Of a DNA stretch of 64,000 nucleotides, positions 1 to 10,795 are shown one piece after another; position 1 is the first letter of the stretch; each line of letters begins with the position of its first letter. The notes beneath the pieces were generated by a model. The model worked only from the letters and a program-made list of their open reading frames with translations. It had not been told where the DNA came from and did no database searches. The translations under genes and the position numbers were made by a program. Source of the DNA: Burhinus oedicnemus (Eukaryota > Chordata > Aves > Charadriiformes > Burhinidae); contig VFFE01007914.1 of assembly GCA_008921705.1 (NCBI GenBank), positions 248,001-312,000 of the forward strand, in the 5' to 3' direction.

Positions 1-2810
1 ACTACTATTTTTTATCTGCTAAATTTCCTCTTGCAGAAGAGCAGAGTCTTTTTGCTGCTGAGGTGACAGTTTCTAAACATAAATATTCCACATTGTACTT
101 TGTCTCTCTCTCCCAGTCTCTGTCCCAGTGGAGGAAGATGGTTAAGCTGCTCTGTAACTCATTTTTATTAAGTAGACCTCAGATGCGTAATGCTTAAATA
201 GATGCCATTTTTTTTTCTCTTTCTCCAAACTGGCGTCCTTGCTTATCTGTCATTTAACACGCAATAGTGATGTTGAATTAAGCGACCTCCATTGGCTTCA
301 GTGGGAATACTTACATACTTAAAATTAAATTTCTTTAATGCTTTACAAGACTGGCACTTAGGAGATATACATTTTGTGCATCTTCTTCCGTGAATGAGGA
401 CTCAGTAAATTGAGATCAGCTGTAATTTTTTTGCATGCATGTGGCAGCACTTTGCAGTTTATTATCTTGGTGCAAGGTGTTGATAGTTAGTCACAAGAAT
501 GTATCTTTTCTCAATTGAAAGTAGTAAACCAGCTCACCTCAGGGCTGGTATTGGGGAAGCTGAGCCCGAAAGGCCTGATACAGCATAAGATCCCAGGTTA
601 GATGAATAACTCACCTTACAGCAAAAATTTTGATATTCCACCTACAGTTATAAGTAATGAGTGTTTTGAAGACAGTTTTTAGGAGAATATATGAAAGGTC
701 TGGACCTTGTAACAGATCTGACAACAATAAAAATTATAATAAAAAAAATAGCATAGTAAAGGGATAGCAATTCATTAACATTGATTTCAATTCATGATCT
801 TTAATGTTCAATCCTTATTGGCAGAGCAACTCCAGATGGAGTTGTGAAGGTAATGTTTCTGCCTCAGTTTTGGTAAGAAAAACACAAAATAAAAGAAAAC
901 ATGAAGAATCCAGTATTTTGGAAGAAAAGTCCCCAAACACTAGATAATCGCTACCGTCTTATGATGTTTTTCAGGCTTCATCGCAACTAAACTATTGAAG
1001 CAATGCAGACACAAGTTATTTATATTGCTTTCCTTTTCCTTATCAGACTATAACCTGTTGTTTTGGCTTTGGTTTTTTTACAACATCTCACTGATATAAT
1101 CCGTTCTCCTCCATACAATGATAACTTCTTTGCTTTAAAACTAATCTGAAAGTAAAAACTTACCAAATTGTAGCACACTATATTGTGATAGACCATTTAA
1201 CTGACATTATAATATATTAACCAACAATGATCATTGCATAATTACCTAATAAGATAACACTATTATTATAATTTATTTTTATTCTAATATACAAGGTATA
1301 AAAAGTGAGAGAATAAATATACCAGTAAACTGAAACGTGAGACTGATCTTGACAAACTATGTGATTAAGATCCAACCAGGTTAATTGGGAGAAGAAAAAT
1401 GCTCACAGAAATGAAGTGTATTATGTGTCTGAAGGTGTTAAAATGCAGCTGGTAGAATTTTTCAGATGTGCTAAATTCAGTTTCTGGCCTAACCACCACG
1501 GAGTTTACTCGTTAACTAATCCTGGAGAAAAAGCTTTACCTCTTAAGATGCTCTGCTATGTCATTGCTACAAAAGGTGAAACACAATCATCGTGAATAGC
1601 TGCATCAGGAGAACAGAATGTGCTTTTTCGTATATGATTATTCTCTTTCATGCAGCACTTTTAATGGGAGATTCGGAATAAGTAATTAGGTGTAAATTTC
1701 ACTTATTTCATTTGGAGATTTAAATTCCTGTAAATCATTGCAAAGGTCATTTTCTATGGATTTGCAATGAGGTCTGAATATCACAAAGTATTTGTTATCT
1801 CCATACAAATAGTTGCAGGCAACGTCTTTACATTTTTATGTACTGACTTACATTGTTGATTTTTATCTCATCAAAATTACAGTAAGAATAAATGAATTTA
1901 TAAACTAAAAATAAAGTGATCCTTATGTAAGTAGTTCTACTACCAAAATATTATCTATATTTAACAATGTTTTCACATGTGTTTTACTGTGTGACAGTTT
2001 TGGAACTAGGAGCAATGTAGGGTAAAGATGCCTTTAATTTTTAAAGGAAGCAGAATTAACTGAAGTAATTTTACTCTGAAGGGTTTTGTAATACAAATGT
2101 GTTTCAATAGTCTGCAGATCCAATCTGCTCAGCTTACAAGAAATGTGTTATCAATTTGTACGGCATTGCATTTCTGCAGCTTTAAACTCCTTCTGAGATT
2201 TGAAAAACTAAGCTGTGCTGTGATCTGCACCAGCATTGGTGGTGACTCAAGTGCATTAAACACAGGCAATCCAACTTCTCCTATACAAGCTTAATAATGA
2301 ACCTTAGTGGGGGTAGAACAACTGTGACCATCCACACGCAAAATGTTGCTGGATCGGTGCACAGATCCCAAGTGACTTTACTGTTAGAAAAACATTTTAA
2401 ATTACTTCTTATTAGTTAAAACAAAAGGAAAAGAGAACCAAAATTTCTTCTGTAGTCTTCAACAGTCTCCCAGAACTCCTAGATGTCATTTCTAGTCACA
2501 TAGGAATTAATTTTAAAAGATCAGCTGATGAATTGTTTTTAGAAACTGTGTTTCTTTAGTTAGCTATTACTCATAGCATTCATGTAAAAGCTGATATCAG
2601 GCAACCTCCCAGTACAATTTAAAGGTAAGCAAAGTGCCACAAATTGAAAGTGATACTTCTTTAGCTTATTTATTGATTTTTTTATTGACTCTTTAAGAGA
2701 ACTTTGAAAGAAAGGCCAAATTCTGTGAAATTCCAGTGGATAATGATATTTTCTTCACTTGCTCAGAAATGGAAAATGTATTTATATTTTCAAGTTTCAT
2801 TATTCAAAAT
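1..2810. other. AT-rich non-coding sequence
   Basis: No convincing gene is visible. Open frames are short and read as chance translations. The only repeat-like piece I can point to is near position 290 (listed separately). Poly(A)/poly(T) runs and scattered TAAT-rich stretches are unremarkable. Confidence 0.6.
286..352 (+). repeat. possible half of an old palindromic MITE-like repeat
   Basis: The stretch holds CCATTGGCTTCAGTGGGA followed by CTTACATACTTAAA and GCTTTACAAGACTGG. This order resembles the right half of a palindromic short repeat that I recognise from turtle and bird genomes (a 'CATTGACTTCAATGGGA' core followed by a CTTAAG-rich arm and a TGCAGGATC-like end). The matching left arm is not visible, so the copy would be a half-element. 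This is recognition from memory only. Confidence 0.25.
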
Positions 2811-2835
2811 GTGTGTGTGTATATATATATATATA
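2811..2835. repeat. compound (GT)n(AT)n microsatellite
   Basis: Five GT units run directly into about seven AT units. It is an ordinary compound dinucleotide repeat. Confidence 0.9.
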
Positions 2836-5077
2836 AAGACATAAGAATACACCTTTGTATATATTTAGATAACTGATGCATAGGAAAAGAAAACTCAGTA
2901 TGGATAGTCACATATTTAGGTTGCATACTGATACTGTGAACATAAGATGGTTAATGCAGTTACGTGAATCAGGGTAAATTTAATTATCCCAAATTAACGT
3001 AAGAGAAAATGGAGACAGAAAAATTGTTTGGGGAAAAGACCACAGAGGCAGCTAATATGCAGTTCTCCGTGCTCTGCTTGTATTCTGAAGTTTGTCTGTG
3101 AATAAGATGGAAAAAAAAAGGTAAGCTTTCTTTTCTCGCATGGGGGGATTTAGGGTACAATGCTAGACTGGCTGAAGCCCATCGGAGTTTTGCTAGTGAC
3201 TTCACTTAGTGCCAGGGTTTGGCCTTCAAAATTTTCATAAGGTTCTTCATAAAGGCTTTTCATAAAGTTCTGAGTCAGAAGAACTTTGCTCCCAGCGAGG
3301 CACAGGTGAATTTTGCTCTTGACTTCAAGGAGTAGAAAGTAACGGTCAGTCTTTGATAAATGCTATAGAAAGTCCCACCTAAAACACATACCTTTTTTTA
3401 CGTCATTCTCAATTTTGAATAACTATAGGGTTGGTGCAATTTACAGACTAATGCTTCAAAAAACAGGGGTTTCTCAGGCTCATAATAATTTTGGCAATGG
3501 CAACAGAGGTCTTTCATATATTGCCCAGCTGTTCTGTATCAGGATAATGGTGGGCAGGAGGCTTAGGAAGTCTCTCTGCTTGTTCAGACTCTTGAGATTG
3601 TCAGCAGGAGTGCTTGTTTTGATGTGAACTAAGAAACACCAGCCTAAAGCTGCTGAGTGGCCATCAGATGGTAAAAATGGTTTTTAGCCACTTCTGACCT
3701 TATCGAGATCAGCCTCTGCCAAGTGAAAGCTTTTACAGCTTTCCTCCAGTGTTTCACAAAGTCTACTCTCTAATTCATTCATAAAGGTTATCTATAATTT
3801 TTTAATATACCATGCTCTCAGAGAGGCTTTATTCCAGGTCATTAATTTTTTTTTTTTCTGAGCAATTGCAACACTCTTCCCTGCATACTCTCTAGTTCTT
3901 TTGAAATATTGTGTATAGTTTCTAAAGGATTTAAGAACTCCTAAGCCAAAACTTCCACCCTGAGATGAGAGGAATAATCCTTTCAAAATTTGAGCAACTT
4001 TAAGCCCTTCAGTCTGACAGTGGTAAAAACAGCAGCAGACATGTTAACTACAGCTTTGAAAATAGAGCTATTTTTTCCCAAAATTTATAGCTTGAAATTT
4101 TGAAATATATTACCATTTTCCTCCCAGAAGCTTCACTGTCAGTTACTAAGTAAAACCATCATTAATCACAAGTAGCTATAGTCATGTGCTGATTGTAATT
4201 TGGTCACACTGAACAAAAGACGAATGATATAGAATACTATTAGCAATGATGGTTTTAATGTAGACATTTATCATTGATTCAGGTTCACTTGATATGACTT
4301 TGGGATAAAAACAGGGAAAAATTGCCTCGCTGTTGAAAATTTTATTGCTATTAAATCATAATTTTGGCAAAGATGCGCAAATAAGACTGGCAGAGCTTTC
4401 CTTTCCCATTTTTCCTCTCCTGAAAGACACAATTACAGAGGACTCAGAAGAACCCAGATGCAGTGCAATTAGAAAAGTGAATGCTGATTAGTTGTCATCT
4501 AGCTAATAGCTAATAATAGAAGCACAGTTTTTGGCAAGCTATCTATTTATAGGAGTCATTCAGCCTACCCAGCTCATCAAAATAGGTAAGATCCTATAGG
4601 AGAAGGACAGATATATACACGCTTTCTGCAAAGGCTTTATTCTCCCTCTCACCTCATAAAACTCTTTCTAGCAGCCCTGCATAACAGTACCAGTGGCACT
4701 GAGACTGATGACACACTTCAGAAAATCTTCATTATCTAACTTTATTCCAAGATATCAGCCAGAAATACAAGGCAATTGTAAGTTTGTGTGACAGAAGAAA
4801 AAGAAAAACCAAATGTTTATGTGCTTTTCTTGTAGAAAATATATTATGCTGTGTGTGCTAACCACCATTTCTCTCCTCCGAGGTAACCTTAGAGTTGTAA
4901 AACTGACAAGACCAACACAGCATAGAAACTCATCTATAATTCAAAATTATCATTAAACCTTGAACATGATCTAGACCTAGCAGACTTCACAAATACACAC
5001 AGTCTTGGAATTGAGTCCTAATTCTGCGTCAAGAAAGAAATCTACCATTTTACATGTAAAAAGACAGAAAATCAAAT
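2836..5077. other. AT-rich non-coding sequence
   Basis: No supported gene. It includes a possible repeat end at 3171-3225 (listed separately) and a T-run near 3847-3859. Otherwise it reads as unique sequence. Confidence 0.6.
3171..3225. repeat. possible end of an old short interspersed repeat
   Basis: Contains GCTGAAGCCCATCGGAGTTT, then AGTGACTTCACTTAGTG and GGGTTTGGCC. This resembles the common amniote repeat phrase of the type 'GAAGTCAATGGGAGTTTTGCCATTGACTTCA...GGATTTGGCC'. A possible opposite end, AAGGCCAAATTCTG, lies about 0.5 kb to the left near 2713, but the intervening DNA does not otherwise pair. Confidence 0.25.
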
Positions 5078-5131
5078 GTGTGTCATTCTTGGTTTGGCTT
5101 CGACTCTGAGGATGGAATCCAGAAGGTACAC

Positions 5132-5259
5132 CTGTGGCTGCAGGAAGGCCAAAATGTAATGGCCCTGAGTCCGTTCAGGCAGGCAGGCGCACGCTGGGAA
5201 GAAGAGGTTGCTGTGCAGCGTAAACCTGAGGTACGTGATGGGACTCTCCTGGGAATTGT
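5132..5259. other. GC-rich exon-like island, strand ambiguous
   Basis: A GC-rich, stop-free segment in AT-rich surroundings. On the plus strand an open frame from about 5078 is charged (for example ARWEEEVAVQRKPE) and reaches a good donor, GAG|GTACGT, at 5230/5231, but the upstream acceptor is only moderate. On the minus strand a tract of over 60 pyrimidine-rich bases (5336 down to 5263) ends in TTAG, giving a candidate acceptor at 5260/5259. A frame containing RFTLHSNLFFPAC and LPERTQGHY then runs to a possible CAG|GTGTAC donor at 5132/5131. Counting codons by hand, GC is lowest at the middle position in both frames, as in coding DNA. First-position purines favour the plus frame; splice context favours the minus frame. 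I do not recognise either protein. It could be a real exon of a large gene or chance. Confidence 0.3.
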
Positions 5260-5263
5260 CTAA

Positions 5264-6800
5264 GGGAGATTTAAAGCAGATTGGGGCAGTGGGAGTGTGG
5301 GTGTGGGGAGAGACAGGGAGAGAGAGGCGTAGTTAATGAGTTTGTAAATGTCACAGATCTGCAGGTCACAAATAACATATGGATTCAAAGAATCACTTGC
5401 AAGTAATACAGACTGTGAAGGTTTTTCCTTTTCCATAGTTTTGTTTTGTTCTCTGTTGTTTTATGCAATGAATCAGTTGCATAGCTGGATATTGTCTGCA
5501 AATGCTGCGACCTGTGAGTAGAGCTCTGTGGAGACCATGTCCATAGGCCAGTAAGTGTGAAAGAAACTGTGAAAGTAAGAAAGTATTTATGCAGAAGAAA
5601 AAGCTTCACTATTCAGTAGTGAAGTAAGAATCATTCTGTAGTCTTTTTGGATAACCATGCTTGGAGAATTGTAGCTCTTTTGTATGTTTTCACAGTAAAG
5701 CTTTTTTTGCCCAATATTAGGAATTATTTTCTATTAAATTTTAACAGTATTTGAGAATAAAGTTCTATTTGTTAGTAGCCTAGTTAAATTATTGAGGGCT
5801 TTTTCTTAAGGCTGTGACCAGATAGTACTGTCATGATTAAACAACAGCAGCGCACTTCCTTTCTTTTTGGTGTCTTAAAGCAGTTACACAGTTGCTGCAT
5901 GCTGAAGATGGACTTATAAAATAGCCTAGTCAAAACTTATTAGTCTGTTTTTAGCAGATAGGTTTTCCCCATTTCAATATACACAGCACATATTTTTTTT
6001 TACCAACCCATTTGGAATGCATTTCTACATTTTATAAAGAAAACTGCTTTGGAGGACATTATTCATGGGCACATTTTTAGCTTTGAAAACAGCTGTGCAA
6101 TGCAATATGTGTAACACAGAACAATCTTTAAGATTCCTGCTAGCTGGCACTGAAATGAATCTTCAGATTCATTGTTTCCACTTTTCTGAAGGACTCCCTG
6201 AAGATTACATGGAAAACAATTCTGTCTTGGTGTCTAACACAGCTCATATAAAAACTCCAACCCATGGTGACATTGGTGAACTCCAGCAGTACAGTATATA
6301 CTGAACATTAATGAAGCTTGAAGAACTTAATCCTTTACATAAAGCTTTCTAGGATGTCAATCTGCCTCACTGGGTGGGCAAAGACTTCTAGCTAGTGAGC
6401 GATAGCATAAGGCAACATATCTTTTGGAGATAGTGTCTCTTGTGAGAAAACGGGGAGCGATCTGCTTCATTACACCTTACAAAGTTGAAGGAAGTGTCCC
6501 ATGAGTCCAACCTGACCATATGCAAAGGTGCCAACAATAGCCAAATCTCATCCAGAACCTTAGCGCTTCCAAAGCAACCAAAACTGACTTCTACTACTTA
6601 TGCTGTGAGAGATAGGGCTATGAGTGGGCAGCAATCCCATTTTTGTTCTCATGTCTGATACATAAAAGAAACAAGGGTCTCAAAAAGTAAACCCTTCACC
6701 AATCACCAGGTTATTTAAATTTGTAATTCTTCAAATGTGTGTTGTTCTTACTGTATATTCTGCAAGTGCCATTCTGAACCTTGCTGTATTTTTTTGAGAT
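5264..6800. other. AT-rich non-coding sequence
   Basis: Apart from the purine-rich (GAGAGA-type) stretch at about 5280-5332 beside the exon-like island, no gene, repeat or motif worth naming was seen. Confidence 0.55.
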
Positions 6801-6802
6801 CT

Positions 6803-6882
6803 GGATTTGTTGGTTGTTTTGAGGGTTTTTTTGTTTGGGTTTTTTTGGTGTTTTTTTTTTGTTTGTTTTTTTTGTGTGTGTG
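6803..6882. repeat. T/G-rich low-complexity tract
   Basis: Runs of T broken by G or GG and closed by a short GT repeat. It creates a long but meaningless open frame on the plus strand (158 codons from 6737) whose translation is mostly F, V, L and C. Confidence 0.85.
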
Positions 6883-8340
6883 CAAGAATAGGGAAAACAC
6901 CATCATATTCTCCATATTATTAGCTGATCCATCTGAGTCTGGTAGAGTAAGACTGGAGCTGTTGTTCAGGAATTATTCTTTTCTATTTGTGTCTGAGTGC
7001 CATGTAGTTGGAAGTGGAGTTAGAGGTTTTTGCTCTAAAAAATCATGTTGGAACAGCATTTTAAATTACTTTCCCAGAATTGTAATTTCTGTTGCTGAAG
7101 TCGCACAAGGATTTCCAGCAATCCAGCAGGAGAATCACATTGATTTTGGCAGCTCCTTTGGAGACAAAACCTTCCCTCGAAAGCACGAATATGTGTGTAA
7201 TTGGCCCAAGTAGAACCTGCCCACAAGCATTCAGTTACCGAATTTGCCCTGTGATTTTTATCTGATTAGAGGAGAGTCAGCAGCCATTAAGAGCACTGAG
7301 CTAAAATCCCCAAGCAACTTCAAGGCTCTGATGATTTACTAAAACCTTTAACAATACAGTTTATGCTTCTGTATATTTTTCCTGTCACTGCTGCAACTGT
7401 GATTTATATAAGGAGCGCCTGTGTCCACTTTGGAAATATAGACTATGTTGTGCAATCACTTCTGAGCTGTTCTGCTCACTGTGTACTTTGATGAATAATA
7501 GTCACTTTGCACAGAGACATTCCCAGCAAGCTTGGAATTCGGGAGAGAGAGGAAAAACCCAACCCCGTCTACTTCTAAAATAGTTTCTGTTGTCTGGTGA
7601 AGGTAACCAGCAATTTGTGTGTGGTGGCGTGCTTCCACTGCACACTTCAGAAAGGTCTTGACAGCTGTAGGCTACTGTGCTCTTGCCCTTTCCTAAACCC
7701 ACAACAAACGGACATGTTGCTGGCACCTATATCTATAATACTAAAGGTCCTATTTAGATGCTAGATTAAAATAGCCCTTGGGATAACATGAGTCTTAAGT
7801 GTATTTAAAGTCCTTGGAATGCGTTTAACTGAAAGAAGTTGGCAGTGTGATTGACAATCATTACTAATAGGCTTAACATATGACAAAATTTCTGTTTGAA
7901 CAGGAGCGTTGCCTATGCTAAATTATCAGCTTGAAAGCCATGGAAAAGTTCGATTAACATCCTACAGATATTTGATCAGCTGCCATTGAGGCCAAGGATC
8001 CATACAGTTGGAGCTTTGTAGAAACTTCTTTCCTTCTTTTGTTATCTTTGCAGGCTCCTTGTACACATACAGTCTGAATACAATAATCCTGGCAAAGATG
8101 CAACCTAACCCCTATAATCTTCAGACTCCTCTAATCTTCAAATATATTCTTAATAGTGTTTCCTCTTGTAATGGCTCTTCATTTGAAGATGCTACTCACG
8201 TCTTCAACTGTTTCATACTCTTCTCTTACTTTATGTTGAATTAATCTGTTCCCTAAAACATTAAGATTTATGGTTCTTTCCTTTCTTCTTGTCATCTCCA
8301 AGTTACTAATGGGGGTTGCTAATAGTAATTAGTAATGTTG
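6883..8340. other. AT-rich non-coding sequence
   Basis: Nothing supported. Short open frames on both strands overlap without consistent coding character. Confidence 0.55.
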
Positions 8341-8342
8341 TC

Positions 8343-8382
8343 TTATTATTATTATTGTTATTGTTATTATTATTGTTATTAA
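8343..8382. repeat. (TTA)n/(TTG) trinucleotide microsatellite
   Basis: About thirteen TTA/TTG triplets in register, mostly TTA with interruptions of TTG. Confidence 0.9.
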
Positions 8383-8901
8383 AACTGAAACAAACCATTT
8401 TGTTGTGATTTTCATCTTTTAGATAAAATCTGAATCTCAGACCAAAAGCAAAAAAGCTCTTCATTTTCCAGGCTTTAAGGGTTCTTTCATGGTGGTTGTC
8501 ATAAGCAAGTGGTTAGCTATTAAGCTTTCACTGTTGAATTGTATATAAGACACAAGAGATCTTTCCTAACGGGGACGTTAGATTAAATACGACATCAGAT
8601 ACTACTGTGTGTGGTATTTAAGGCTGGCCAGAAAACAAGAATTCATCTTTGCCGATTCATATAAAGATTTCCGGGTTTGGTTTTGTCCCACATTGGACAA
8701 ATCCCAGACCTTTTAAAGCCAGTGGAATGAGGAAGTGAAAGTGCATTTCCTACATCCCTGTGCTGTGAGCACCAGCCTGTAAAGTCAGTCTCCTAAAATG
8801 TTAAGTTGGCACTGTCCCATCTCATTTAGGGACTGACTAGTTATTAGGTTTTCCTGGGAAGAGAGATGTCACCACACTCCAGTAGTAGTCAAAGCACTTA
8901 C

Positions 8902-8932
8902 CTGGGGAGAAAAACCTCCTGCTTCAATTTTT
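8902..8932 (-). other. candidate 31-nt microexon
   Basis: On the minus strand a good acceptor (pyrimidine-rich CCCCATCATCTCCACAG) ends at 8933. Thirty-one bases later a near-ideal donor, CAG|GTAAGTGC, starts at 8901. No neighbouring exon is visible, so it may be a chance pair of sites. Confidence 0.2.
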
Positions 8933-8939
8933 CTGTGGA

Positions 8940-10150
8940 GATGATGGGGAAGTAATTTAATCTTTGAGTCTTCTGCATTCTAGGTGAGCGCTCGTCTCAT
9001 GGCATCTTTGTGTCCCACCAAAATCCTCTACTGTGGAAGAACTGCAGACTAGTCTTGATTTAACTACTGGTAAAAATTACTCTTTCAGTGATGGCAGCAA
9101 AGAATATGCACAATAGTAGGCAGTAAAGAGTGCATTTTTGCCATGATAGATGGAAATGTGGACATGTTAACATGTATTTTCTGTCCTGCCAAGAAAAAAT
9201 TAACTCCTCTTCTCCATTCCTCCCCTGTCCCAGCTTGCAAGTTTGCCTTGTGGAAAACTTCCTTGGGATTTTGTGGAAAACTGCTTAATCAGGTATAGAT
9301 GATTTTATTCAGTAAGTACCTTTCCAGCAGAGTTGCAAAGTAGATGGCAAGCTATACCACCAAGACAAAGTTAGTGGATTAAGTCCCAATCATGCTTTGA
9401 AAAGAACCCCTGTTTAGTGATCCCTGGAGTGAAAGCTGTATGTAAACAAAATGATGTGAAACACAAAAGGCAAAAAGTATCTTCCATGGTGAAACTGCAG
9501 TTTCCTGAAAGCCAACGGAATATTGTGTGGGTGATAAAGTTTACACAGTTAGAACTTTCTGAACACAAACCCTTTGAGAGAATCTGCTGCTGTGACTTTA
9601 AAGTATGTTAAACAATTTTTAAGCCCCTTGAATTCTAAAGATGTTATTGGATCAAATAGAGTTATATTTATTTATACCAATTTTTCTCTGTTATCTCCTT
9701 TTAAGAAATGCCCTCTTAACTTATCTCATGCTGGATATATGTCTTCTATTAACCAGGAATTTCTTGTTTTGAGACATTCTAGAAGTGATAGAACTGTTGT
9801 AATAATTTTAAGTGTCATTACATAATACAATCCCACAAACCTAGTCAAAGAAATCATCAATTAATAGCAAGAGGGAAAAATCCAGTGAATTTGCTGCGTA
9901 ATAGTTACTGATCATGTGTCTATCTTCTTTTTATAGCTCACTTGATAGGAAAACGGATCAACTGTTTGCTGCTAAAGTCTTCGATTTTCTCAATATCTAA
10001 GAATATGTAAAAAGCTACTTTTGCTCACCAATTCCAGATTTGTGAATTATGAAAAAGCTGGAAGAGAAGCGTTTTCCCTAAAGGCCCCTGGATTAAGCAC
10101 TTCCCAGTCTAAATATTCTTTGGCTCTTTGCCACTCACTGGCTTTATCAA
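8940..10150. other. AT-rich non-coding sequence
   Basis: No gene or repeat recognised. Overlapping short open frames at 9371-9825 have no recognisable products. Confidence 0.55.
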
Positions 10151-10152
10151 TC

Positions 10153-10262
10153 ATTTGCACTTATACAGTACTTTGCAAACACTATTAAAGTTATGTCTTG
10201 CCTCATTCCTGTGTGAAAGACAAATATCATGCCATATTCATTAGAAAATGCAGATGGATTTA
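10153..10262. repeat. possible MIR/L2-class tail relic
   Basis: CAGTACTTTGCAAACACTATT followed by GCCTCATTCCTGTGTGAAAGAC and later a weak AGAAAATGCAGATGG parallels the conserved 3' domain shared by MIR SINEs and L2-type LINEs (a 'GCTTTACAAACATTA...CCTCACAA..CCCTGTGAGG' phrase). It is strongly decayed, and the call is from memory. Confidence 0.3.
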
Positions 10263-10795
10263 TGTAGACACTAGAGAGAATACAGTTAACCAGTAAGTTT
10301 TCTTATACATATTTGTCTGTGGTTTTCCCCTCATTTTCTATTTTCGCAGAGAACAGGATTGCTGTGTCATTTAACAGATGTGCTTATGCCTGCAGATTGA
10401 ACCCATTCGAAAGTCATAGGAATATGTATATATATAGTCACAGCATGATAACTCTCGATTTATGTTGGTGTAACCCCTTTGTAATTATAATGCCATGGTA
10501 AGCCAGGTTCCTCATTTTCTGCCTGGGACATAACATTCCTGCACTAACATTCTAGGATATCCTAATCACTGAAGCATATTACGGTAGTGATATTGACCAT
10601 TGAAAAATGAAATGTGGGCATTAGGACAGGGTTAAGACCTGGATTGGAACCTGTTACTTCCTTGCTCGTATTGGCAGCTTATGGGGAATGTCAGAACTGC
10701 CCAGTGTTAATTTATTAAAAATATATATTAATCTTTGTATTCTATGCATAGACAGAGGAAGTGGAAGAGTGCATGCTATAGACAGGTAAACATAT

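Noticed and set aside
6737..7213. 158-codon open frame
   Set aside because: Its first half is a T/G low-complexity tract translated as F, V, L and C; no domain or splice context.
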